Shown one piece after another: positions 50,488 through 63,065 of a stretch of DNA of 64,000 nt (the stretch's first letter is position 1; every line of letters starts with the position of its first letter). The DNA lies in assembly GCA_013396655.1 (NCBI GenBank), contig WBMV01001028.1:76042-140041 (forward strand), read 5' to 3'. Below the pieces are notes generated by a model, which saw nothing but the letters and a program-made list of their open reading frames with translations, did no database searches and was not told where the DNA came from. The stretch is from Campylorhamphus procurvoides (taxonomy: Eukaryota > Chordata > Aves > Passeriformes > Dendrocolaptidae). The translations under genes were made by a program, and so were the position numbers.

Positions 50488-50660
50488 GTGATGATGTTAC
50501 AATCCATCTCCTGGGGATGTCACAATCTACTATTTGGTACCATCACTCTCCGCCACCCAGTGATGTCACAATTGAATGTGACATTGGAAATATACAAAAC
50601 AAAGACACAATATATAAGACACAAGGTCACAATCCATCCCCTGCTGATGTCAAAAAAAGA
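50488..50660 (-). promoter_or_regulatory. 5' flank of RING-less TOPORS-like gene with GATGTCACAAT repeats
   Basis: Four or five degenerate units of GATGTCACAATCCATCYCCT occur at about 50493-50515, 50516-50530, 50562-50575, 50624-50643 and 50645-50653. One lies in a perfect 8-bp inverted repeat, ATGTCACA...TGTGACAT (50563-50584). TGATGTCA resembles a CRE/ATF half-palindrome. Related words occur 5' of copy A (about 40225-40260). A TATATAAG-type word sits near 50611-50618 on the plus strand; the minus strand reads CTTATATA. The promoter role is inferred from position. Confidence 0.45.
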
Positions 50661-50664
50661 CATC

Positions 50665-53600
50665 AGGACCTTGACTATGACTTCAGCCCCCTCAAATGCT
50701 CTTCACTTTCTCCACTACAGTCTCCTACCAAAATAAATACCTCAGTCCTAATCACTTTTTTCCCCATTGCTTCCACAATGGCTACATCTGGCCCCAGGCA
50801 TGGGATTTTGGACGGCATTATATAGGCAATGTCAAACTCGATGTTGCAGTTATAGCAATGCTAGTGCTCTGCTCTTTCAGGACTCCCCTTCCCAACATGC
50901 CACTAGTGCTCTCCTCCAGGTTATCTGTGCATGTTGGCAATCACTCAGGCAACCCTTCTTCATGAGCTGTGAAATCCAGCCATTCCTCACAGTGCCATCT
51001 GAAACTTTTCCTGACTTCCTGCACCACTCTGTGCTGCAATTTCTGATGTTTGGCAATGAACCTGTCTGCAACCATGAATCCATTAACACAGGTCTGATGG
51101 TTTGACTTTAAATGATGACACTGGTTACAAAATCCCCAAATGTCCTAAAATGGATAGCAGGGAAAAAATGTAAATAAAAGTGTAGGTATAAATTTACAAT
51201 TCTGTGATTGAATGGCACATGCTCTTAAAATGCTTTTACAGACATCACAGAAGCACAGGTTTTTAAGAGAGGATCATGTCCTTTTAATGCTTTCCTTACA
51301 GGGGTATGACATCCAGATTGATGTACTGTCTGGTGGGTTGTTGAAAACTGACTTTTATTAGTGGCTCAGAAAATAGGAGCACAGTAAGTCTTGTATTGTT
51401 GCACATGAAACTCAGACAGCAGGAAGAAAGGCTCTTTTATGAGCACATCCTTAAATTTTCCACTAATACTTGAAATGATTAAAAAAATAAGAAAAAAAAA
51501 GTTAGGTTTCTTACTTTGAAAGAAATGTGCTTCAAGATTTGTATTTGTCACATTTATAAAGCAAAGCACATCTACTCTATCAAATAAAGGACATACTGTT
51601 AAATTACTTATATTCTGTTTTTCATGGCATGATTGAGTAGTGAATTACATTCATTTTCCTTGCATTTACAGGCTGGAACAGATGGTGAAGGCTTAGTTAT
51701 AGGGAATGTGTCCATGACTATAACTTTCTTTGTGTCAGGATGGCTTCCTTGGATGCAGGTTTACTGTCTGGGTTGTGCTGGCAAAGTCTGAAGCACTGCA
51801 GGTTGTGCTTGGAGCTCAGATGGACACTTGAGCATGATCCAAGAGTAGATTACTCGGTTGCCTTGTATCTGCCACACTTTATAATAGGCAGTGAGGTCTG
51901 GTTAATAGGGCTACTGGCTTTCTACTCAGGAGTTTGGATTCTAGTCCAAACTGTTCTCGTTTCCATTTCCCATCTTCAGGCAAATATTTGTCTTGCTTGC
52001 AAAATTTCTTCCAGTCGTTTAGGTGAGTAGAATGAATATGACTGCTGTGGTTCTGGAGCTCAATCTGTGTTTTCCTCCATGTCTGTCCTTTAAGCAGATA
52101 TAAATAAAATGTGAATAATGAGGCTACAGGACAGAAGCCAGATACACATTTGTGCATCTGAAACTGGATTAATGAGTGATCAGCCTTGATGGGAAGCTTG
52201 GACTACAAATCAATTTACAAAATGATAATGCAGAAACATCCTTAACAAACAGATGAAGTATTCTACAACATTCTAATTTGCATACCTTTCTTCTCTCTTT
52301 GAAAATTTTCTTGGCAAAGGCATGATTAATGGCATAGCAAATGCAATGCCACATACATGACAGTCACTGGCAAATATCATAAATAAATACAAAGCAGCTA
52401 AAGTCAAGGTTCCACCCTGCCAGAATTAGAAGTTAGGTGAGTTGATGGAGATTTCCTGCCAAGGAACACGTGCAAGTATACACAGTTGGATCCGTCTTGC
52501 AGCTGGAGCATAGAGTCTCTTGAGATGTCATTATGCTATTTCTGCCTGTCACTCATTCAGACAATATATTAAAATGGAGATTAACTGTTGTTAATTGTGC
52601 AAGAACTAGCAATCAAGACATGAACATAATTTATTGTACATTCTGTTGAACAGAGCATTCTCACCAGAGTGATATGGTTGTGTCCTGACATGATCCTAGA
52701 GAGCAACATGTAGAGGAATGTTCAGCTGGGGCCTGTGAGCCCTCACCAGGAGAGTGTTCAGCACAGCTTTATGGGAATTGTAGTCATCTTCACAAGAACT
52801 CCTCTTTCTGCCCCAGGTGCCAAAGGAGGTAGCCCAGTCTGTGATTTTGTTTGTGTTCTTTTCACCAGAGCGACTGAGGAGAGATTCATTGATAAGCCTA
52901 TTCTGACTTATATATCCTCCACTTCTATTGAATGTTTCATGAAAGATTTATCTCTTGAGGTAACTTTCTCTCTACTTTGCAGAAGAAGTTGTGTGCTAGT
53001 TATTACAATGGGCAAATCGGGGCAGGGTCAAGAAGTTCTGTGCATGTTGAATGATGTGCATTTGCCATTGAATATCTTTTGAATCAAGTCCTTCCTGATT
53101 TACTTTTGGTCAAAGGACATTTCACCCCCCGATCAACATGGAGTAAGAGATCTTCAACAAGACAAGGAGTGTCAGAATCTGATCTTTTTTTGCCTTTTTT
53201 TTTTCCCAACACACTAACTTAATTCTTGTAAGAAGCTACCAGAACAGGAACATGTACTCATAGAAAGACCTGGAAGAGCTGTGTTACATTAGTAAGCACA
53301 TCAGTTTTCAGTTATTCACACCCTCACTTCTGAAAACCTCTTGAAGCAACTAAATATTTGTAAATACATGGCTGAGCAGACACAGCATGCTGCTGTTAAC
53401 AGAATGCTGTTCACTTCAATAGCATTTGGATCATGTCTTGAAATAAGTAAGTTTAAACAAGTTTGATTCATATTTTGAGGAATCTGAACTGATCCAAATG
53501 ACACTGTGCAAACAGCTGACATTTTTAGCAGCAGCATGTGGTTCAAGCAGGTCTACTGTTTGAGATTTTCAGCCTGGCTCGTCTGTTTTCCACAGGGATG

Positions 53601-55825
53601 TAATAAATACATGAGGCTGTGTGAGAAGGAATAAAAAGCAACTCCCCATGGTATAATGTCCTTGTACTTGCTGTGTCTGGGGATTCAGCATTAAAGTATT
53701 TCAGGGTTTGTCAGGAATGGTTTGCATGGTTTAAAAGGGCACAAAATGCTTTAGAAATGAATGTAAATGAGAGTAGGAATTATGCACCCCTTTCTCATAC
53801 TGAGAGAGCAGTTATTTCACCATGGCATCTGGCACCACTGGCAGTCTGAGTGGGAGACTCACCCAGAAGGAGGATGATGGAGGGCAAGAACTCTGCTGTT
53901 TTGCATCAGTGAAAGGACAGTGGTGCCTGAGACTGAGAATTCACTCATTCCTATAGCTGGTCTCTGTAGGCTTGGATTTTGTGGCACACAGGTTGTTCAG
54001 GTCCTTTTACAGTTTATTTTGTACCTATGGAAAGGAGCTAATGAGTCACCAGGGTTTTCAGTTTGGCATATATTTCACACTTTGAATTCAGTATTACAGG
54101 AATTAGGGAACAGTGTAATTCTTCTCATACAATATGGAGGTCCAGATCATTTCTTTGAGTCAGTTTTTGAGTCACAATATTAAAAATGTTTTTGTCTTTT
54201 TTTTTCCCTGACTGTATGGCTAATATAAAACTACAGATGGAATAATATTCAATATTGGCTATTTTCTTGGTGGGTTAGATGTATACCCACTTATTTATCT
54301 GATGCTTGGTGCATATAGGAAAAATGAGTTTAATATGTTTTCTCATGAATTTTAATGCAATCAAAAGTTGGGAAGAAATTTTCCCCAAACCAAAGATACA
54401 TCATTCCCACAAACAGTCAGAGAGGCATTTCTATTAACTGAATACTCATCAATCTGACTCAGTTGGTCCAATGAAGTCCTGAACACACAAGCCACTTTAC
54501 AGTTTTCACCTGTATTTATACTTTTATATATAGTCAAGGCAGATCAAGAGAAATCCAAAGCAAGACTTACTCAACAACTTTAGTCCTGTGAAATGGAGAG
54601 GAAGAAAAGGTTTAATTCCTGAAGCTTTTTCTCATTCAAGAACTGCCAATCATTGACTAGATTTTAACCTCATTTCTAGCTCAGAAAAATAGGAAGTTCA
54701 AATCTTGCCTCACAATTGAAGGGGGCTGTTGTTTCATGTTGTAGAGTATAAAACTGTGTAGCCCATACCAGTAACAGGGCACAAGTTTTTCCTAAGCTGA
54801 AAATGTAGGTGCTGGGATTCCTCGGGTTTTCAGCTGACTTATGTTACCTGTCTGCTGCTTTCTTTCAGCCTGTTTGTCTGAAAAAGAAATTGATCAACAA
54901 TCAGTTGACTATTGCCTCATTTGCTTTAGCTTTGGCTTATCTGTGCTAAGTTGTGTAGGATAAGTCCTGCTGTTACATATCCTTGCACCAGGGGATAATA
55001 CAGCAGATTGCTTTCATTTTGACTATGTGGCAATAGTGTCACATTACACACGTAGTGTAATCTGGGCTGACCTTATCCATTGATTAGACTGCAATCTTTA
55101 ATTAGTGGAACAATTAATTACTGACTTTGCATATTAGGTATGTTTCTTTGGCTCCCATGAAGTGCGAAAAGTGCAAAGAAATAAATTAGTGGAAAATGTC
55201 AACAGCCTAAACTGTAATTTGGGCACAATAAATAAGTTTCAGGAGGAGTGGGTTTGTCTGAGTATGTTTGTTAGATGATTTTATAAAGTTTGACAACTTT
55301 ATTTGTAGCAAATGCTCCTGAGGACTACTCCTTTGAAGAATTATGTTACCAGCCAATTCAGAAAGCAGACAGTTTCATACGAAATGACAACACAAAAAAC
55401 AACAAAACAAAAACAAATGATCCACTCTTTGTTGCGGAAGAGAAGCCACGGAAAGGAATGAAATGTCTCCCTCTGCCTCCACGTTCCTCTGATTCTTGAA
55501 AATGGCTCACCTGGGGTGGGAGAAAGCCCAACTCTGCCTCCCTCACAATCCAGGCTGAGGCTCAAGCACCCACTGAAGCAGGATGCCTCAAAGGTCCTAA
55601 AGCACCACCAAGATTAAATCAAGGCCAGCATGAAGAACCTCCAAGAGCCTGACATGTTTTAACTAATGCAATGAAGTCTGACTCCTATGTGAGTAGTTGC
55701 CAAAGCCTAAACTGACTTGTAGGCATGCTGTGAATCTGGTCAAAGCATAACATATTTGCACCTCTGCAGTGACCATGCTGTCTGTTCAGGTTGCTCTTAC
55801 GGACATAAATAAAAGTTAATTATTT
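50665..55825. other. Non-coding stretch, possible conserved element near 55.0-55.2 kb
   Basis: No supported gene; the longest frame, 115 codons at 52735-53082, has no domain. About 54940-55220 is rich in TAATTA/ATTAGT homeobox-like words and carries the inverted repeat ATTACAC-ACGTA-GTGTAAT (55043-55061). It could be a conserved non-coding element. Confidence 0.45.
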
Positions 55826-55831
55826 GCACTA

Positions 55832-56000
55832 ATGTGGTGGTTGACCTTGGCTGGCTGCCAGTGGCCCACCAAGCTGCTCTATTACTCCCCTACTCTTCAG
55901 CAGGGTGGGTGAGAAAATAAAAATAAAAAAAATTGTAGGTCGAGATAAAAGCAGCATAATGAAAAGAAAAAAAAATAAAGACTGTGCGCAGAAACAAAGA
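55832..56000 (+). mobile_element. LTR-like retroelement fragment
   Basis: Begins TGTGGTGGTTGACCTTGGC, then GGCCCACCAAGCTGCTCTA, TTACTCCCCTACTC and GTAGGTCGAGATAAAAGC. I recognise this order, from memory, as a common songbird LTR start. The beginning TGTGGTGGTT is shared with the ends of the insertion in MROH intron 5. The 3' limit is unclear and could reach about 56240. No coding sequence is present. Confidence 0.5.
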
Positions 56001-56244
56001 GAGGAAAATAAGGTATTCTCTACTTCCCATCTGCAGGTGGTATTCAGTCAATTCCTGGGACTCAATACACAGAGAAGTTACTTCAGAAAACAGAAACCTT
56101 AATACAAAGTGCCCCCCACCAACAACTCCAGTAGGGCCTGTTCTTAAATGTGAATACACATCTAAAATGACTTGATATACACATGAAAGGGAGTACAATT
56201 TACTATATCTATTTTTCCCCCTCCTGAAATCTTTGCACAGTAGG

Positions 56245-59200
56245 AGGAGAATTCAGTGATGTGCAAAAAACCCTATTGGGAATTTTTTGAGCAACGGCCA
56301 ACTACACTTTCAAAGTGGAATGAAAATGAATTTTGCGTCCCCCAGAGAAAACTGCTACAACTTGACATCACACTGTTCTTTTTAAAAACAAACTAATCAA
56401 AGGCTTACAATCAATTGTGTGCCCTGTGGGAGAACACTAGAGAAAAGGCATAAAAGGGGCATTTTATTTCAAGAGGAAGAAACAAAAGCAATGAGTCTAA
56501 ACAATGAAACCAGCAGGTTGTGGTATTTGTGAGACGAGAAGAGGTAGCTCTTTTCAGCAATCAGTTGGCAGAAAATCCCTGAAAAAAATCTGATGGTAGA
56601 TAAAAAATGTGGTGTTGCAGTTAAATACCCACTGAGGGGAAATGCTCAGTGCTGTAGCTATGTAACTTTGACATCCCATGGCAATTCAGGGTGATCCTGT
56701 TAAGGATGGAGTAGTCTGCCAGCCAAGTCTCAGAGCTCCCAGCAAGTTCTCTAGAAAGAGAAGGTATGAAAAGATAGAGAAAATGAGAATCCTTCATTTA
56801 CTTAAGGAAGGAATTATTTCAGGAATTTCTTTAAAATACAGCATATTCTTTTTAGACCAAAGAGTTGTGAACAGCCAAGGACTGTTAAAAAAAACCCTCC
56901 ACATTACATAGGTATACTTCAATTAAATCAGAGTAAATAGCTAAGTTTTGTGTCACTAGACAGCAGGCAAGACATTTCAGTTCTGGAAGAAGAGGAATCT
57001 GGATACTCTAGGGAACCCTAAGGAACATAAAAACTTCAGTTGAACAAACACACAATTCATTTCACTGGCTGTTTAATGGAGCAAGGCAAAGGAGTTAGGC
57101 AAATGTAGCATCAGTTGACTTTGAAAATGTGGATCCAGCTATAAATGCAGAACTGCTGTGAGTATTCTTATGCAGGATTTGGATTTTGTAGAAGGAATAT
57201 TAATGTAAAACTTGGACAAAAAGAATAAATAGGCCCAAACCCAGTAATGCACTTAAACCAGCACACCATTTGAAATGAAATATGAGAATCTCAGATATTT
57301 AAAACTGTCTTTTGAGATAATCTATCTACATCTATCAATATGATATAGCATCTGGATCCCTATTAAAATGAAAACCACATGTGTGGCTGTTACCTTCATT
57401 CTTTCATCTTGTCACCTCAACATTGAACCCAAAATAGGAATAACTGAGTCCTGGTTTACCATAATTTGCTAACTTTTAAATAGTTCTCAGTAGATGGTAA
57501 AAAAAGAGATGACTGCTGGTTTTTTTTAGAATTTACTTTTGCTCTTAAAGCTGCCAATCCACAAACTCAATTTTCCACACGAAATTCAGGCCAGGTTAAT
57601 TTTTCTCCTGCAAAGACAGAGATAAAGAAGCTATGATCTGCACTCTGCTGAATGTGTAAGTGATTGTGAGTGAGGACAGGACCCAGCTCCTGTGGCTCTA
57701 GGTGCACTGGCACTGACGAGTTACTTGTAATTTATTTCAGTCAGCAGAGACAGCAGGTACTACTCTGTGTGCACACACTCCAGTCAAAGCAGGTCATTCT
57801 GTTCAAAGATAGTTTTCAGCACAAAGCTATAACTTATTATACCCCCGGAGGGAAAGAGAAAAATGCCACAATACTTCCACTGTTGCATAAAGCAAATGTG
57901 TAGCTGTGCTTTGATGTGGTGGCCTAGCTTTTAAACTAATCCTGGAGAAAATAGATTGAGGAGATACTGAATGCAGCTGACAGAGAGGCCATCTAGAGAG
58001 ACAAAATTAGCTGCATGAAAAGATTTCCATCATGGAAACAGGATTTAAAAATGTAGGAAAGGTGAAATTACTTAAATGATGAGATCCAAATAAGCACCAA
58101 TTCTGCAGCCCGAATGCCACTGCCTTTTGCTCTAATTGTATAAAGGCTTTCTGCTTTTTAAAAATTCGATTAATTTTTTTTGTTATTCCCATATGGAGGG
58201 AAGAAAATGTGAAATATTGAAAATTTTAATAGGATGAGGGAATTTACATCCATTTCATTTTTTATCTTGGATTTAATTTTATGAATAACATAATCAGGAT
58301 TATCCGTTTTTCTAAGAAATCATTGGAATTTTTTTGCTGAGTGCTCTCTGTTGAAATTTCTCTAGTGGTTATGTGTTGCATACTGCTCTATGGATCTGTT
58401 TCCATTACACTAAGACAGGATCAAAAATGTCTGAGGTATAGATCATTTTCAATGGAAGTGAAACTGATTTAAACTGTGACACAGTCTGTGTTTTACTCAT
58501 ATCTGAAGAGCTGCAGAGATCTTTATAAAGAGAGTCGATTAAATACTGACAAAGGACAATACCTATGCACAGTACTAATTTCCTGGCTGATCAGAAATTA
58601 ATGCAATTGAAACTATTTCAAGAACTGAACATAAATCTTGATCCATACCATGAACCAGAAGTCAGGGCGTCTGCCTAATTTGGTGTCTTGCCTTAAACAA
58701 CAGCTTGTGTTCATCAGAAGGTGTAGGAGACCTGTGGTATCAGAAATTATCCTAATTCTGTATCAACTGGAAGTTGTTCTGCACCTGCAAACAGAAAATT
58801 TACAACCCTTCCAAAGGGTCCCTAATCTTCTGGAGTAGCCTTCTATCTTGCCATTATCTACCTTCTATCAGATGAAGACGCACTAACACAGAAGGGACAA
58901 TAACTATGTAGAGAAAGAAATATGGCAGACACAATTTATGTATTTTGGTGGTAGGAGGGATCTGCATTTGTTCTGCTGCTGCAGGTTTAAAGTTAGTTGT
59001 GAAATTTGTAGTTTCTTTTAAACTAATAGCATGTTATTGCATTCATTTGTAAAGAGACTGAAAATAAAGTCACTGTTTGAATACTGCAGCCCCCACAAGA
59101 CCCTGGATGTTTCCTTCAGATTGAAAGCTTGTTGAAATGTTTTGAAATTTGAATGTGTAGATTCCATGTCATTGCCACATCCTGAGAACACTGGAAAAGA

Positions 59201-62200
59201 AAATAAAGGAACAAAAATTATATATTGCTTTTTTTCTTAGTGAGAAGCCACGGGACTTAGAGGTAAATAATTTCTTCTTTTGCCCTATCTTTCATAAACC
59301 TCTTTTCTGATGTTTAAAGGTGCTAGTAATAGAGTTTTCCCTCAGCAGTGCACACTTGATTTGGAGAACTTCTGCAACTTGGCAAATAATCCATGACACT
59401 CTGCTTTTTGGAATTCTTGCCTATGCTATTGGATTTGGGAGTGTGCTTCCCACTTGTTGATTCTGATCCTTGAAAATCAACTTTAATTTCATAAGATTCC
59501 TTTCCCTCTCTTAACATACTTTTGAAGCACAAGCTCTTTTGGCCAGGACTATGCTTCTAATTTTTGTTTGTCTGCTGAAGTGGGAAGAAGTCATTTGGCC
59601 TTACAAAGACTGCAGAGCAGGTCAAAGTGATGGATTCTTTTTTCCTGACCCTTCTGCAGGACACGAGAATTTACCACATTACTCATGGCAAGTCAGCAAA
59701 GCAATCTAGAGACTAAACTGGTGTAATGAGAATAATATTAATACCCAGCACAGAGTAACATAGGACACTGGTTTTGGATATACAGCTTTTGCATTTTGTT
59801 GTTTTGGGAATTTACATATGTTTTTCTACAGAAAGGTGACCCTTGTGGTAACCAAAAATTAACAGAAGATTGTCAAAAGAGTTGCTTTGAGGCATAAAGT
59901 ACTGCTTAGATAGAAATACCTAATCTATGTTACTGCAGGGAAAGAGGAGTTTTCTTCATTTTCCTGTTTTTCATACTGTAAAACATCAATAAAATATATC
60001 CCATCTGTTAGCAGAAGATGGGTCCTACAGAATTACACAAGAAAATGTTCTTCAGCTTTAAGACCCATACTAGGAAACATGAAAAAGTGTGGCAAACTCT
60101 GAATGAAATTGAGCCTAGCAAAGGGAATTAAACTGAGCAGGATTGCTGATAATTTTTATATCGTTTATCATCAAGGTGGGAGAGTGGCAGTGACAGAGTG
60201 TCCCCAGGACCACTGCTCATCCAGCTCCTCTCTGGTATCCCATGGTTGAAGTACGTGCTGATCTTTCACATGGTGATAGATCAGTGAGAACACCTTAAAA
60301 CTTTCCTTAAACTTTGTATATGATGGTAGCTGGGTAATCGTTTGTGTTCTCCACCCCATCCTCATAATAAATCTGAATAGTATGTATTCCACAAGTCTGA
60401 AATATGTTAAAAAAAATCCTAAGCAGCTGTATTTCATTCTGTCACATTCCAACCTTTCATATATGAGGAAAATGCACTCACAGGCTATAATGGTCCTCTA
60501 GGTTTCTTGGTGGCAGTGTTGGTTTTTTGTTTGCTTGTTTGTTTGCTTTTTACTGAAAGGCCTTGAAAACAAGACAGATATCACTGAAGAAAAGCTTTTT
60601 ACCCTTCTGAAACTTACTGTGGAAGCTTTAGTTGTTAAAACAGATGGACTCTACATGTTGATATTGGAAAAAGAAAATTTAACTTTTCCCTTTTCAAAGT
60701 AAAGTCACATTTCTTCCACAGCAACTGGTAATCTTTGATTTATCTTGACAATCTGAGACATGCAAAAGAGTTGGTTTTTCCAAAGTGCAGTTACTTTTCT
60801 TCTTTCCAGTTGGTCTAATGAAAACATTACTCATATCCTTAGAAAATCACAGCCAGGCAACACAGTCGTTTAAAGGATAAAAGTATTATTTAGGGAAGAA
60901 ACTTCACTTCTGTTGTCATGTTGGACCCTATTCACTATTTGCTACTTTTTCAAAGCTTCTGTTGGGATTCCCAAAAACTGTATTAATGTATAAGTATCAT
61001 AATAAAATTAGTACTGTCATTGCTCTGAGTCGAGTTCTAAAAATTACTTTTAGTTTCTCTCCTGACACTGCATAGCAGCCACAAATTCTAGTGTTTTCAG
61101 TGTCACACCAACCATTGTGTATCTCTGGTCCTGGGTCTGGCTATAAGTGTCATAAACAAACAAGTAAGGTAGATGCATCTCATTCAAACCTGTTCATAGC
61201 TCCAAGATATCAGTAATTAAAGCAGGTGTTCAGATAGCACTTTCTATTTTCTCACACAGAGGAGGATTTTCTTGGTAACATTCATCATAGTTAAGAACCT
61301 GCTGGGGATGCTTTTGATATGTTGACATTCACAGTCACTTAACTGCAACTTACTGAAAGAATTCCTTATACGGATTTTCACCTGAGGTTGCATCTCCTTT
61401 TTGAAAAGTGGTGTGGTTTCAAAGGGGTTGTCTGGATTAATTAAGCTCTGCATTTTTTGTAATAGGTTAGTTTTGTCAGGGATCTGCTTTGAATATGAAT
61501 TACAGGTTACTTTGATCACAGTCATGGGAAGAAAGGAAAATGGAAAGCAACCATGCTTTAAGTCACTTATTTTACTTATCCATTAGGAAAGGACAACAGG
61601 GACATTGCTCAAATGCAGCACCTGGGATGTTTGGAGAGGTCAAGCCTCACAAAAGACTCAGACCTTCCTTTCCTTTTTATTTTAAATGGAGGGAAGGTTT
61701 TTCTTCAAAACATAATCCCTCACTGTAGTTGGCAATGCACTTGTTTTGCCCCTCTGTAGATGAGACTATATCAGGGCAATGTCTCCAATTCTCCTGTGTT
61801 GCAGCTAAAAGTGTAACACCCTTGACTCGTTCTTTGACTATATAGACACATTTCCTATCCCAGAAGATAAATCAAGCTATCTATCTGCGACAACCATAAC
61901 TGCCCATTGAGGACCTAGACTTCCTGAAGGGTGTTTTAAGCCTGTTAAATAATTTTCTGAGGACATTGCATCAGTTTTTTGTTCCACTTCTACCATTTTA
62001 TAAGGTTTTGTACATCATTAATTCATTCATGAGCTGGAAATAGGCATTTGGTTCTCATGAATGTCCCCCAGAGAGGGAAAATAATACACAATAATCTTTT
62101 GACTGAAACCTTAGGGTGAAGCCTGTGAAATCATGAGATACTATTAGTAGAGCACTGTGTCTTATGTCTATAGTTAATATAGTACCATACCAACTTATTG

Positions 62201-62865
62201 GCTGTGTTGTATATATATGTGTCTATTTTACACAGATATTACTCATTACTTATATTTTATACAGGCAATAGTTTAACATGCTATAACTGTACTATTATAG
62301 TGCCCCAAAAAGATGAAAATTCAAGGACTAATACCTGAATAATTCAAGTTCTTACAGTAATCCACAGATCTTCAGGAAATCTAAAGCTCATACAACACGT
62401 GCCTGAATTTTGCTCTTTGTCTGGATATTTTCCAAGAGGTGTCTGGTCATGGGAGGCTAGCTGGGACAAGTGGTTCTTGCTGCTTGAGCAGCACTGTTTG
62501 GCAAAGCAGACACATTCCTGTAGCATCCCAGGGGAATAATACCCTGCATTGTGAGACATGGACCTCGACTCTTTGAATTAAGGAGGGAAGTTTCTTTAAA
62601 AAAGTAGATATGTGGAACTTAACACCAAAACTTCTGGTTTTATTATCAAAATTACAACCTTGATTTTCAAAGCCACGTATCTTGCAATAAATATTACAGA
62701 CTGCAGCTGTAATCTTTATAGATTTTTATTCACTCTAGTGAGACATTGGTTTTAAAAAACAAGTAACACACTGAAATCTGGGTGCAAGGCAGTCACATTA
62801 CAAATTACTGGAGCCCTGGTATTCTGAATGTTTGTTCCTCAAAATTGATACACAAGATAGATGTG
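56245..62865. other. AT-rich non-coding stretch, nothing recognised
   Basis: No gene, RNA or array that I can support. A GTTTGTTTGCTT-type microrepeat lies near 60525-60550. Confidence 0.5.
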
Positions 62866-62867
62866 AA

Positions 62868-63065
62868 ACGATAGAATCAGTAAGTTTAGAAAAGACTTCC
62901 AAAAGCCAGTCCAACCTTTGACAGAACACCTCCTGGCCAGCTAGACCACAGCATTCAATGCCACATCCAGTCATTTCTTTAGCACCTCCTAGGATAATGA
63001 CTCCACTACAACTAACAAGGAGTAAACCCCAAAATAAGAGTAGTCTCCACCACCTGCTTTCACCT
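62868..63065 (-). mobile_element. CR1-type LINE 3' tail, minus strand
   Basis: On the plus strand it reads as the reverse complement of a CR1 3' end: GATAGAATCAGTAAGTTTAG, then GAAAAGACTTCCAAAAGCC, CCAGTCCAACCTTTGACAG, a CACATCCAGTC word, CACCTCCTAGGATAATGACT and CCACTACAAC. It is diverged, and the 5' side is truncated near 63065. Confidence 0.8.

Larger units (their letters stand above)
49430..50660 (-). repeat. Inverted duplicate unit B (TOPORS-like locus copy)
   Basis: The reverse complement aligns with unit A at 40175-41500 through the 5' flank, ORF, 3' UTR and about 200 bp of 3' flank. The units face each other (A plus, B minus), with 8 kb between their 3' ends. The pair could have formed by inverted segmental duplication. 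Confidence 0.8.

Noticed and set aside
52735..53082. 115-codon plus-strand ORF as a novel gene
   Set aside because: No domain, no coding-like codon pattern by eye, no flanking splice-linked exons.
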